A stretch of 64,000 nt of DNA, taken from contig JBEKWB010000021.1 of NCBI GenBank assembly GCA_049513455.1, forward strand, positions 1 through 64,000, written 5' to 3'. Under the pieces are notes generated by a model, which did not search any database, was not told where the DNA came from, and saw only the letters and a list, made by a program, of their open reading frames with translations. Positions within the stretch are counted from its first letter, which is position 1; each line of letters opens with the position of its first letter. Below, piece by piece: positions 8,704 to 17,259 of this stretch. The stretch is from Bog-473 sp049513455. Its GTDB lineage: Bacteria; Actinomycetota; Acidimicrobiia; Acidimicrobiales; RAAP-2. The position numbers and the translations under genes were made by a program.

Positions 8704-9319
8704 TTACGGGTTTGCAGACAGCTGAGATACGAGCCACCTCCCGACTCGAAGAGCGAACAGATCGGCAATCCAAACCACCATTGCCGCAATCAGAATCACC
8801 GAGGTCGTGACCAAGATGAGCGGCAAGTGCCCGGGTAGCGAGAGCAATGCCGACCACATCTTTTCCGGATGAAGCAGAGGATCCCAGGAATTGACGCGGT
8901 CGACCCTGCCAAGAAAGACCCCAACAGCAGTGCAGAAGGCAGCTACGACGTCAACAGCTACGAGAAATCTCTTCTGCTTCCCGTCTCCTCATGTACCTGC
9001 GCAATAGTCCCAGACTCAGCACGTACGCCTGCAAACCGGCCAGGATGTAACAGGCGTACAAAGGAAGCAACCCGAGCAGAACGACCTTCATCGACGAGGC
9101 TGCTCTCGCGTCCGCCGGAAGATGCACAAGGTCCGACATCACGTAGGGCGCGTTCGGCAAGAAGGCAACAAAGAGGGCAAAGCCCAGCCACCAGCCAACG
9201 GTGCGCCGGTTGCCGGCTCGAAACAAACTCGCTCCGATCGCCAGCGGCACGAAGGCGAGGATCAGATTCCACCCCACCCAGTGGACGTGGGAGGCAAAGA
9301 GCACCCATGCTTCGTGCAT
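8704..9319 (-). pseudogene. DUF1361 family membrane protein, frameshifted
   Basis: The N-terminal part (from ATG 9319) has the family signature FLPNAPYVMSDLVHL plus three or four membrane helices. The remainder is in another frame (about 8980 down to TAA 8704-8706) and contains the second signature GRVDRVNSWDPL and two further helices. Removing one base near 8975-8983, in TTCCCG, joins them as YMRRRKQKRFLVAVDVVAAF, giving about 204 residues, the usual family length. Function is unknown. As with rtcB, the lesion is one base and could be a read error. Confidence 0.7.
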
Positions 9320-10069
9320 CAAAAAACTCTCCGTTTCAAGGGAAAGACAGGCCTCTGGCGATTGCCCTCATTCGGCGGACTCCGCATTCAAGAGGCCCAG
9401 GATAGGCGGCTTTTGTCAGCAATGTGGGCGCGGTGAAGCTCGGATCGTCTACCGGTGTATTCATGCTGAAAACGCTTTGTGAGCTGCGCTGCCTGCCTCG
9501 TTGGTTCGTCGGATTCATGGGTGCCGCGGTGCAGCCGCGCGAAATACACGTCGACCCGCCCCAGGAGACGTCTCGACCTAGGTGCGTACTACTCAGGTCG
9601 TTACTATCAAGTCGTACTGGTTTTCCGACTTTTTGATGACACGCCGCGCAGCTTCATGTCCGTCTTCCACACTCACACGGCGTTCCGTCACTGGGACGGC
9701 CCGCCGGCTGGAAGTCGGGGGGCGGACCCCGCTCGCGAAAGGTAGCAATTTCGGCCATGGAACCGCGAAGGCGTGTCACGAGGCCGGCGTTCGGTGGCAG
9801 GGTCACGAGTCATGTGGCTCGCGCATTTTGGGGCACCCATCGGACGACAGATCCGTAGGGCTGGCGCTTCCGCAGGGTGTTCGGGCGGACAATCCGACGG
9901 AACCATTCCAACCGCTAGCGCTGAGCAAGCAGTCGGCCGTCAGAGCTCTGAAAAGTGTGTCCGTGACCCGGCCTTTCTGGGCACCCTGGGCCGCCCGCTG
10001 CAACCGGCCGATTGCGCCAGGAAGTTCTCAACAGCGGATGGCTGTCACCGCATCGGAGCAGCTGCCCAG
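9320..10069. other. Intergenic region of about 750 bases, no convincing gene
   Basis: The stretch lies upstream of the DUF1361 gene and downstream of the ABC exporter operon. Open frames of up to about 250 codons run through it and into the exporter gene on the opposite strand, but their products are low in hydrophobic residues and look like translated antisense DNA. Base composition is locally less GC-rich than the flanks. It may hold the worn remains of a gene, but I cannot recognise one. Confidence 0.4.
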
Positions 10070-10882
10070 TTACGCCTCCGCCTTACGGTAGAGGTTCAGC
10101 GAGACGAAGAAGAAGACCACGAAGATGCCCAGACACCAGACGATTGCCTGCCACAGATCCGGGGAAAGCCGCCCGCCCTCAAACAGTGCCCGCACCGAGT
10201 TGATGACGACGCTGGCCGGCTGGTTGCGGGCGAAGGGCTGGAGCCAACCGGGCATCGTGGCCACGGGCACGACGGCGGAGCTGGCGAAGAAGAGGATGAA
10301 CATCGGAAGCATGGCGGTGATCTGGGCCGTCTGCGGATCCTTGACCGCCAGGCCCACTGCCGCATAGACCCAGATGAACGCGTAGCCGAACAGGATGATC
10401 AACCCGATGCCGGCGAGGCATGCGCCCAGGGTGTTGTTAAAGCGGAATCCGACGAGGAGCCCGAGGGCGATGATGAAGAACAGCGCCACAACACTTCGGC
10501 AGAGGTCGGCGAGCGTGCGACCCGCCAGGAATGCTGATCGGGCCATTGGCAGGCTGCGGAACCGGTCCATCATGCCTGTCTGGAGGTCCTGGGCAAGGGC
10601 GAGCGAGGTGGTCATTCCGCCAATGAGCACCGCTTCGAGGAAGATGGCGGGCACGACGTAGTCCACGTAATCGATGCCCGGGATGTGGATGGCTCCCCCG
10701 AGCACGTAGCGGAACAGGAGGAGAATGATCGCCGGCTGCGCGATCGACATTGCCAGCAGCTGCGGTGTGCGGATGATGCGGAGCAGGTTCCGCTTGGTCA
10801 TCCCCATGAAGTCCCGAAGCGCCAAGCCTGGGGTCATGGAGGCGGTCTCGGCACTGAGTCGCTGCACGGCGAGATCACTCAT
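10070..10882 (-). CDS. ABC-2 type transporter permease (DrrB-like)
   Basis: The protein has 270 residues and six hydrophobic segments, forming the membrane half of a daunorubicin-resistance-type exporter. The family pattern QDLQTGMMDRFRSLPMARSA is clear around residue 95-115, as are the GLLVGFRF and ASSAVVPVATMPGWLQPF segments. The ATG at 10882 lies inside the last codons of the ATPase gene (8-base overlap), so both subunits are coupled. The exported compound is unknown; antibiotic or lipid export is typical. The TetR gene upstream at 13145 may control it. Confidence 0.9.
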   Translation of the reverse strand: MSDLAVQRLSAETASMTPGLALRDFMGMTKRNLLRIIRTPQLLAMSIAQPAIILLLFRYVLGGAIHIPGIDYVDYVVPAIFLEAVLIGGMTTSLALAQDLQTGMMDRFRSLPMARSAFLAGRTLADLCRSVVALFFIIALGLLVGFRFNNTLGACLAGIGLIILFGYAFIWVYAAVGLAVKDPQTAQITAMLPMFILFFASSAVVPVATMPGWLQPFARNQPASVVINSVRALFEGGRLSPDLWQAIVWCLGIFVVFFFVSLNLYRKAEA

Positions 10883-11951
10883 TGCTTCCACCTCCGCCTT
10901 CCCCGGAATCCGCGCGCCCGTCGGATGTCGTCGGGTGCCCGGTGAGCGACAGGAACACGTCGTCGAGCGAGGGCCGCCGGATCCCGAGATCATCGAGGGC
11001 GATGCCCCCGTCGTCGAGCGCCCGACCGGCTGCGATGAGTACCTTCGCACTGCCCTTAACCGGGAGGCTGACCTCCTTGAGGTCGGCATTGAGGCGGGGA
11101 GGCGTGCTGCCGAACGGGGCCACAAGTGTGGCGGCCCGCTCGAGATCGGCCGGGTCGGCGACCCTGATTTCGAGGACGTCACCCCCGAGTTGATCCTTTA
11201 GCTCATCCGCCGTTCCTTGGGCGACGACGCGACCGGTGTCGAGCACGATGATCCGGTCCGCCAGGTGCTCCGCTTCCTCCATGTACTGCGTTGTGAGTAG
11301 GACGGTGGTGCCCTCGCCGACGAGTTCTCCGATGAACTGCCACAGATCGTTCCTCGTTCGGGGATCGAGTCCAGTCGTCGGCTCATCGAGGAACAGGATC
11401 GGCGGTCGCCCGATCAGGCTGGCTGCCAGGTCGAGGCGCCGACGCATGCCGCCCGAGTAGGTCTTGACCGGCTTGTCACCGGCGTCCGTGAGCAGCATCC
11501 GCTCCAGCGCATCCTGGGCCCGGCGCCGGTACTCGGCCCGCTCGAGGTGGTACAGGAGGCCGACGAGCTCAAGGTTCTCTCGCCCGGTCAACAGCTCGTC
11601 GACCGAGGCGAACTGGCCGGCGAGCCCGATGAGGGACCGGATCGCCGTGGCGTCCCGCTCGACGTCGAGACCGGCGATCCTGGCCTGTCCCGCGTCGGGT
11701 GTGAGCAATGTGGTCAGGATCCGGATGAGTGTGGTCTTGCCTGCGCCGTTGGGCCCGAGCAGCGCAAGCACACGTCCCGGTTCGACGGACAGCGAGACGT
11801 TGTCGAGAGCCAGGGTCGAGCCGAAGTGCTTCGTGACCCTCTCAACCTCGACAGCGGCGCTCCAGTCGTTTACCGGGCGAATTGCCCGATCGGGCGCAGC
11901 GTGGTGTCCGGGCCTGCCGGTTTCATCCGTTGGAATCGTGATGACCACCAC
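10875..11951 (-). CDS. ABC transporter ATP-binding protein (DrrA-like)
   Basis: The ATPase energises the DrrB-like permease. Walker A (LLGPNGAGKTTLIRIL), the signature YSGGMRRRLDLA, Walker B (ILFLDEPTTGLDPRTR) and the switch His region (LLTTQYMEEAEHLADR) are all present. The C-terminal 100 residues contain the DrrA-type LDDVFLSLTGH segment. The start is uncertain: GTG 11951 follows GGCAGGTG and precedes the conserved AAVEVERVTKHFGS, and a longer form from ATG 12026 is possible. The start region lies near one copy of a direct repeat at 12072-12142. Confidence 0.88.
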   Translation of the reverse strand: MVVITIPTDETGRPGHHAAPDRAIRPVNDWSAAVEVERVTKHFGSTLALDNVSLSVEPGRVLALLGPNGAGKTTLIRILTTLLTPDAGQARIAGLDVERDATAIRSLIGLAGQFASVDELLTGRENLELVGLLYHLERAEYRRRAQDALERMLLTDAGDKPVKTYSGGMRRRLDLAASLIGRPPILFLDEPTTGLDPRTRNDLWQFIGELVGEGTTVLLTTQYMEEAEHLADRIIVLDTGRVVAQGTADELKDQLGGDVLEIRVADPADLERAATLVAPFGSTPPRLNADLKEVSLPVKGSAKVLIAAGRALDDGGIALDDLGIRRPSLDDVFLSLTGHPTTSDGRADSGEGGGGSNE

Positions 11952-12071
11952 CCACCTGCCTCTTCGAGATCGTGCGCGCGTAGGAGAACTGATTTTCCAT
12001 CGTGCAGCATCAGAGCTCCCTGACATAGGGTAGAACGTCCCGACCGGACCCCTTCGGGGACCATCCAGAAG

Positions 12072-12142
12072 GGGCCGACTATGGGCGGGGTGAACGGTTG
12101 TAAGCAGGTCAGGGCCTCGGGTGGTCCTCGGGCTGGCCGATT
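12072..12142. repeat. Imperfect direct repeat, copy 1 (flanks methyltransferase gene)
   Basis: This 71-base stretch, beginning GGGCCGACTATGGG and ending GGCTGGCCGATT, recurs at 13049-13116 with about 80 percent identity by eye, including the shared core AAGCAGGT and GTGGTCCT. It lies between the exporter ATPase and the methyltransferase. Possible readings are a duplicated regulatory region, an insertion scar or a duplicated gene end. Confidence 0.65.
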
Positions 12143-12274
12143 GGGGCATTTAGCGCACTCCGTAGCCGAGTGATCGTTTGGGGTGGGGTGGCAAGCTAAC
12201 TCCCGTGACCCTCTACGCAACATGCCGTAGCACGACATCACCACGCCGTACCCGGACCACGTGCCAAGTACGGC

Positions 12275-12976
12275 GTGGACGGCGGCGTCATCCCATTTCT
12301 GGTGTACGGAGCGGCGCTGACCACACTGACGCTGGCCTTCGTGCAGCAGCGTCACCGCCGAAGCAATCTTGCGACGCTCGCCGCGTCGGCGGCCGTGGCA
12401 ATCACGGGCTCCGCTGGGAGCTACTTCTACTCCACTGGACCGGGGAAGCGATCGATCTGGACGGAGATCCTCGACGCGCTCGCTCTCCGCGGCGATGAGC
12501 AGGTGCTCGATATCGGTTGTGGCCGAGGTGCGGTCCTCATGCTCGCCGCGCACAGGGTCCCTTTGGGCAAGGCGGTCGGAGTCGACGTCTGGCGCCAGCG
12601 CGATCAGACCGGCAGCAGGCGAATAACCGAGCGCAATGCAGTGGTGGAGGGCGTGCGTGACCGGGTCGAGGTGCTCGATGGCGACGCTCGCGAGCTGCCG
12701 TTTCCGGACGGCTCCTTCGATCTCGTGGTCAGCAATCTGACCCTGCACAACATTCGTGATGCCGATGAACGCAAGGTGGCACTGCGAGAGGCCGTAAGAG
12801 TTCTGCGTCCCGGCGGCCGGCTCCGCATCGTCGACCTCGACTCCCGGACGTATGTCGAACCCCTTCAGGATGCGGGGTGCCTCGACGTAGAGGTTCACCG
12901 ACTCGACTGGCGGACATGGTGCGGGGTACCGGGCCATCACCTGGACCTGGTGGAGGCGCGGGTTTCGGTGAGTTGA
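12275..12976 (+). CDS. Membrane-anchored class I SAM-dependent methyltransferase
   Basis: The protein has 233 residues. Two hydrophobic segments occupy residues 5-22 and 32-52, followed by a Rossmann-fold methyltransferase domain with motif I VLDIGCGRGAVL and the post-motifs GDARELPFPDGSFDLVVSN and VLRPGGRLRIVDLDS. The substrate is unknown. GTG at 12275 is the start used here. The gene runs opposite to both neighbours (exporter and TetR), and the two flanking direct repeats suggest it was inserted between a regulator and its target operon. Confidence 0.82.
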   Translation: MDGGVIPFLVYGAALTTLTLAFVQQRHRRSNLATLAASAAVAITGSAGSYFYSTGPGKRSIWTEILDALALRGDEQVLDIGCGRGAVLMLAAHRVPLGKAVGVDVWRQRDQTGSRRITERNAVVEGVRDRVEVLDGDARELPFPDGSFDLVVSNLTLHNIRDADERKVALREAVRVLRPGGRLRIVDLDSRTYVEPLQDAGCLDVEVHRLDWRTWCGVPGHHLDLVEARVSVS

Positions 12977-13048
12977 CATGTTGCCGCGTGGGGCGGTCTT
13001 CCGCCCGACCTTGAGCAGATCCCTGGTGCCGTGGTGGGTGCCCGAATC

Positions 13049-13116
13049 GGGCCGACTACGGGCGAATGAACAGTTGCAAGCAGGTAAGTCTTCGAGTGGT
13101 CCTTGGGTCAGCCGAT
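13049..13116. repeat. Imperfect direct repeat, copy 2
   Basis: This is the second copy of the repeat at 12072-12142, starting GGGCCGACTACGGG and ending TCAGCCGAT. It is one to three bases shorter because of small gaps. It lies between the methyltransferase stop and the end of the convergent TetR gene, so the two copies bracket the methyltransferase gene exactly. Confidence 0.65.
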
Positions 13117-13144
13117 CTGGACAGTGTGGGACCGATGCGAGCGA

Positions 13145-13753
13145 TCACCCCTGAACCAGAGGAAGAAAGACGTCGTCGACGATCTCGGCGATGGCACGCT
13201 TCGATGGGGGAGTGCGCGTGTGGAGCAGCTCGTGGCGGAACAAGTCGGTGGGAAGCGTGGCGACCCTCGGGCTGATGCCGTGTCGAACCTCGCCTCTTTC
13301 TTCAGCGCGTTTCAGGATCGTCGCCATGACTCCGGCGCCGATGTGGAGCATCTGGTCTTGGACCCGTGAGAACCGCTCGGCGTCGGCGATGTAATCGCCC
13401 AAGATTCCATAGACGGTCTCGGGACCGACCTCGGTCAGACGGGAGGACATGCGGGTGAGCAGGGCGAGCACGTCGCCACGGAGGCTGCCGGTGTCCGGAA
13501 CGTCGCCAGAGAGAATGGGTCGGTGGCGACGCATGGCTTCGATGACCAGTTCGGGGCGGCTGCGCCACCGGCGGTAGAGGACGGCGCGGCTGGTGCCGGC
13601 TCGACCCGCCACCGCCTCCATCGTCAAATTGGCGTAGCCGACCGCCTGGAGCTCCTCCCAGGCGGCGTCGAGGAGCGCCTCCTCGAGCAAAGTGCCGCGC
13701 CGACGGGTCTTCCCGCCACTGTGACGCCGCGGATCTGCTGACGCTTTTGGCAA
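13145..13753 (-). CDS. TetR/AcrR family transcriptional regulator
   Basis: The 202-residue protein has a TetR DNA-binding domain at residues 22-70: LLDAAWEELQAVGYANLTME, the recognition helix AGTSRAVLYRRW and SRPELV. The C-terminal ligand domain is helical with no recognisable ligand type. The start is TTG at 13753, supported by AAAGGAG six bases upstream; no ATG fits better. It is transcribed toward the DrrAB-like exporter, and repression of that exporter is the natural guess, although the methyltransferase gene interrupts the path. Confidence 0.88.
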   Translation of the reverse strand: MPKASADPRRHSGGKTRRRGTLLEEALLDAAWEELQAVGYANLTMEAVAGRAGTSRAVLYRRWRSRPELVIEAMRRHRPILSGDVPDTGSLRGDVLALLTRMSSRLTEVGPETVYGILGDYIADAERFSRVQDQMLHIGAGVMATILKRAEERGEVRHGISPRVATLPTDLFRHELLHTRTPPSKRAIAEIVDDVFLPLVQG

Positions 13754-13813
13754 GCCTTCTCCTTTAGAGACTCTTGTATCTTATCGTCAGTTCTGATTGG
13801 ATACGGGTGTCTC

Positions 13814-14055
13814 TTATGTCGACGCCGGAATCGCCGCCACCCGTCTCCGCCGCGCCCCGGGACGGGGCTCGTCATGCAGCCCATCGAGTCGCTCGGCGAC
13901 GAATCTTGCAAGTTCGTCTTTCCATCCGCGCAGGCCAACACAATCCGACATCGAAGTGCCAATGCTTGAGCGCTCTTCGGTCGCCGGGCCCAGCGCTCCA
14001 GCGTTGCGCGTTCCTCCTCAGTCAGCTCGAGGGGCTTGAGATATGAAACTGACAT
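13814..14055 (-). pseudogene. IS630 family transposase remnant
   Basis: From ATG 14053-14055, with AGGAGG four bases upstream, the frame encodes ELTEEERATLERWARRPKSA and LALRCRIVLACADGKTN, the N-terminal helix-turn-helix region of IS630 transposases. The next conserved piece, ARFVAERLDGLHDEPRPG, appears in another frame down to TAA 13814-13816. The residues between them, about 25 in intact relatives, are deleted, and the whole DDE catalytic domain is missing. No terminal inverted repeats were identified. It is a short degraded insertion sequence next to a group II intron remnant. Confidence 0.75.
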
Positions 14056-14247
14056 TGCGCCTCCTATCGTCGTTTACAACGACAAGAACGCGCGAATGGG
14101 AAAGGAAATTCCTAGCTGACCACTTATTTCTGACTCACGTCACTAGTGAGGTCGTAAAGGGGAAAACGGCGTAGGTCGGCAACGTTCAACTCAAGCGTCC
14201 CCTCGAGGGTCGGGTAGCCGGGGGGAATTGCACCCCCCGGCTCCCAC

Positions 14248-14282
14248 AGATCCCGGCGTGACAGTCTCCCGTCACCGGGCTC
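14248..14282 (-). ncRNA. Group II intron domain V hairpin
   Basis: Read on the minus strand, the 35 bases form the catalytic hairpin. The upper stem GTGACGG pairs with CTGTCAC around a GAGA tetraloop (GNRA type), a two-base GC bulge follows on the 3' strand, and the lower stem CCCG pairs with CGGG. The catalytic AGC triad is present, but its G faces A where a G-U wobble is normal, so the ribozyme may be damaged. Confidence 0.75.
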
Positions 14283-14300
14283 TTCTCATCCGTCAGTCGG

Positions 14301-14559
14301 TCAATAGGCACGGACCCACTTCCATTGGGCGAACAGCCCGGGCTGTCGATATCTCGACAGCCCGGACCGGGGGCGGAAAGAACGACCCCGAGCTCATGCG
14401 GTTCCAGATCGTGAACAGATTGTTCTTCAGATCGGACTCGAACTCGTCCAGGGTCTCCTCGTCCACTCCCGGGGCACCTTCGTTGGCCGCAACCCGTCTG
14501 TACGCCTCCCACACCATCTGCTTGGGAATGTCGAACGGCTTGACTTGCGACGTTGGCAT
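14301..14559 (-). pseudogene. Group II intron reverse transcriptase/maturase, internal deletion
   Basis: From ATG 14559, preceded by GAGGAAAC, the frame encodes VWEAYRRVAANEGAPGVDEE, then DLKNNLFTIWNRMSSGSFFP and PPVRAVEI. This is the N-terminal RT0/RT1 region of group II intron proteins. A second frame immediately after encodes LFAQWKWVRAY and then TGA at 14301-14303, the kind of C-terminal tail these proteins have. The polymerase, maturase and endonuclease domains are absent. The junction lies at about 14345-14355, where CGGGCTGT occurs twice, so deletion by microhomology is likely. Confidence 0.78.
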
Positions 14560-15265
14560 GTTTCCTCTCTTCCTCCTGGGGAAAGCCCCAGTTGATCGAT
14601 TCCACATTCCGGATGAGCCAGCCCCTTGGCTCCGCCCCCACCTCCAGATAGCAGGGACTTCACAGCTACTGCGGGCTGGTCCGCCGGCGAACGTCGCCTC
14701 GGTACTCAGTGCCTACGGTTTCTGCCTCGGCACGCTCCCTGTCGGGGCCGGGTGGCTGTACGAGCCCAAGTGAACGGTCCACGGTATCGACGCTCGCCTT
14801 CTCACGTTCCGTGCAAGAGCAGCAGTCCAGGCTCACGCCGCCTTCACGCCGGGTGCCGCCTGGCCAGTCGGCGGGCATCCGCCAGGCTTGTCCCAGGGGA
14901 ATATGTAGGCCCCCTGGTTTTGGCACCGTCTAACCCATTTCGACGCTTCAACAACGACGCCCGAGCGGGTCACCCCGACCAGGCGCTCCTGGCACGTCTT
15001 CCTGGACCCCACCTGACGCATTTTGTGCGCCTTTTCCCTGACGCTCACCACGACGGTCTTCAGCCAACGCAGCTCAGGGTGGTTTAGCGCCTGCCCCCGC
15101 AGGCCGGCGCTGGAGGGCCGTTCCTCCATCTCTCGCACAGCATCACCTTCAGAAGTTTCCTACATAGCTCCTCCTTCGGTGTTCGTGACGCACACATATG
15201 GGGGTACTGTCGAGATTCGTTCTGCTCCGGCAAGTCTGCTCGCACCGTTGAGGGATGATGTACCC

Positions 15266-16174
15266 ATGGAAGGCCAAATCCAGCATGTCTCGATCCACGG
15301 TCACGACATGGCGTACCGAATGGAGGGTAGCGGACCCGTGCTGCTGCTTCTCCACGGCATCGCCGGTAGTTCTCGGACCTGGCGGGACGTGATACCCCGA
15401 CTGACGGATCGTTTTACCGTGATCGCACCGGACCTCATGGGCCACGGCCTATCCGAAAAGCCTGTCGGGGACTACTCGCTGGGCGCGTTCGCCAGCGGGA
15501 TCCGTGATTTTCTCGAAGTCCTAAATATCGACCACGCATCCGTCGTCGGCCAGTCGTTCGGCGGCGGGGTGGCCATGCAACTTGCCTACCAGCATCCTGA
15601 GCTCTGCGAGCGTCTCGTGCTCGTCGACAGCGGTGGTCTCGGGCGAGAAGTGAACTGGATTCTCCGATTCATGACGCTGCCGGGGAGCGAGTACTTGATG
15701 CCCGTGATTTTCCCCAAGTTCGTCCGCAACTGGGGAGACAGCCTGTTTCGCTCGATCAACGACCGAGGTATCCGCCTGAGTCGGATTACCGAGATGTGGA
15801 GCGCCTACGCTTCGCTCGCCGAGTCTGAGAACCGTCAGGCGTTCGTCCGCACCGTCAGGGCCGTCATCGACCCCGGCGGTCAGACGGTGAGCGCGATGGA
15901 TCGGCTGTATTTGGCATCCCCGATGCCGACCTTGATCATCTGGGGGGACCGGGACGACATCATCCCGGTGAGCCATGCGCACGCCGCGCACCAGGCCATT
16001 CCCGGGAGCCGCCTAGTGATCATCGAAGGCGCGGGCCACTTTCCTCAGATCGAAGCGCCGGAACAGTTCGTAAATGCTCTCGTCGACTTCATAGATTCGA
16101 CGGAACCCGCTCGTCTCAGCGCCAAGGACCGCCAGCGGATGCTCAGAGAGCGATCGGACCCATCCCAGCTGTAG
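15266..16174 (+). CDS. Alpha/beta hydrolase
   Basis: The protein has 302 residues and an alpha/beta-hydrolase fold. The oxyanion segment LLLHGIAGSSRTW, the nucleophile elbow GQSFGGG (Ser97), the acid in IIWGDRDDIIP and the catalytic His in GAGHFPQIEAPE are all visible. Ser as nucleophile suggests an esterase, lactonase or C-C hydrolase rather than an epoxide hydrolase or dehalogenase, which use Asp. The ATG at 15266 was chosen because similarity starts directly after it. It stands alone, 130 bases past the intron remnant. Confidence 0.9.
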   Translation: MEGQIQHVSIHGHDMAYRMEGSGPVLLLLHGIAGSSRTWRDVIPRLTDRFTVIAPDLMGHGLSEKPVGDYSLGAFASGIRDFLEVLNIDHASVVGQSFGGGVAMQLAYQHPELCERLVLVDSGGLGREVNWILRFMTLPGSEYLMPVIFPKFVRNWGDSLFRSINDRGIRLSRITEMWSAYASLAESENRQAFVRTVRAVIDPGGQTVSAMDRLYLASPMPTLIIWGDRDDIIPVSHAHAAHQAIPGSRLVIIEGAGHFPQIEAPEQFVNALVDFIDSTEPARLSAKDRQRMLRERSDPSQL

Positions 16175-16238
16175 CAGACGAGTGGTCCGAATGCTGGGAA
16201 GGTCGGCGTGCTTGTCGTACTCGAAGTCGTGAGCTCAA

Positions 16239-17189
16239 CTAACTTGGCATTGCCTGATGAAGCGACGTCTCAGCCTTATTTCGCTGGCTTTTGGCACGAA
16301 TTGCTTCCTTCTTTGCGATCTTATCCGCTTGCTTCGTTTCGACCAGGCGACGCTCGACCTCCTCTAGCCTCCTCTTTGTCTCTCGTAGGTGACGTTCGGC
16401 GTCAACGATTTCACTCCTCAGCGTGTCGCGCTCCGTTTGGACGTCATTCATCTCCTGCTGCATCCATTTGACGACATCTTCGGCGCTCTTTGCCTTTCGC
16501 TCAGCCTCCGCCAGGTCGAGTTTGAGCTTTGACCAGTCATCTTTAGGTTGTGGGCGAGCGGTTTTCGATCCCTCTGGTCGCGGCCGCCCCTTACTCGCGG
16601 GCGAAGGCTGTTTATCTGTCTTCGGCTTTTCGGCCGATCCTGGTGCGGAGCTCTGCCGCTGGTCTGTGCTCTCCGACGACTCGGTGATGAGAGGTGCACC
16701 CAGGTCCAGCGGCCCGAAGCCGGAGTAGGTCAGGCCGACGTTCAGGCGTCCCGAACGGAGAGCATTCGCCGCATCGGCAGTAGCGACTGCGGCCTCGAGC
16801 GTATTTTCGAGTTCGCGTGCGCTGTTCTCGCTGAGTGGTTGGTTCCGCGTGCGGGCCAATCTCCTCGCTTCCGAGACGAGGCCGGCCACCATTTGACGGC
16901 GTCGCCGAGTCAGGAGGCGCAGTTCGGGCCCATCCCCGGCCTCTTGGACTTTGCGCATGGAAGTTCCAAGGTCAAGCAGGGCTTCTAGTTCGTCCTTGCG
17001 CTCCCTCGCCAGCTGATTCGCAAGCCACGCTCCAACTGTCGGACGGCGTAACTGTGCGACGGCGGCAGCCAGCTGACGATTGCCTGCACTTCTTGCCGCG
17101 CGCACTTCGGCGGATCGTGAGGAGGTGAAGGCCTCGGGCGACACCCCGTACAGCTTCCCGGCAATAGAGTCGAGATCCACGGTCCCCAT
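16239..17189 (-). CDS. Conserved actinobacterial protein with C-terminal coiled coil
   Basis: The 316-residue protein has a conserved N-terminal domain (AGKLYGVSPEAFTSSRSAEV, QLRRPTVGAWLANQLARE), a Pro/Ser/Lys-rich linker around residues 175-220 and a highly charged coiled coil to the end (DTLRSEIVDAERHLRETKRR). Similar N-terminal domains are, from memory, widespread in actinobacteria without known function. It lies 70 bases downstream of dinB on the same strand, so it could be co-transcribed and co-induced by DNA damage; that is inference from spacing only. Confidence 0.75.
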   Translation of the reverse strand: MGTVDLDSIAGKLYGVSPEAFTSSRSAEVRAARSAGNRQLAAAVAQLRRPTVGAWLANQLARERKDELEALLDLGTSMRKVQEAGDGPELRLLTRRRRQMVAGLVSEARRLARTRNQPLSENSARELENTLEAAVATADAANALRSGRLNVGLTYSGFGPLDLGAPLITESSESTDQRQSSAPGSAEKPKTDKQPSPASKGRPRPEGSKTARPQPKDDWSKLKLDLAEAERKAKSAEDVVKWMQQEMNDVQTERDTLRSEIVDAERHLRETKRRLEEVERRLVETKQADKIAKKEAIRAKSQRNKAETSLHQAMPS

Positions 17190-17259
17190 CTTGCCGGACG
17201 CGGCTCAGCCATCGCCGAAAGTCTGGGACCGCCGGATTTCAGCGGTACCTGCCATGATC

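Larger units (their letters stand above)
14209..15138 (-). mobile_element. Group II intron deletion derivative
   Basis: On the minus strand the element would start at GTGCGAGAG (15138, inferred 5' boundary) and end at CTACCCGAC (14209-14217, inferred 3' boundary). The last 80 bases fold as domain V (14248-14282) and a GC-rich domain VI hairpin. The intron-encoded reverse transcriptase is reduced to its first 75 or so residues and its last eleven, so about 1.5 kb has been lost compared with intact elements. The 5' boundary is less certain than the 3' one. It sits beside the IS630 remnant in a scrap-rich stretch. Confidence 0.75.

Noticed and set aside
9331..10069. Possible small genes in the 750-base gap before the exporter operon.
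   Set aside because: No frame gives a protein with family motifs, a hydrophobic core or a good ribosome site; several run antisense through the exporter genes.
14339..14364. The long palindrome as a transcription terminator.
   Set aside because: It lies inside the remnant coding sequence of the intron protein at the deletion junction and has no T tract.
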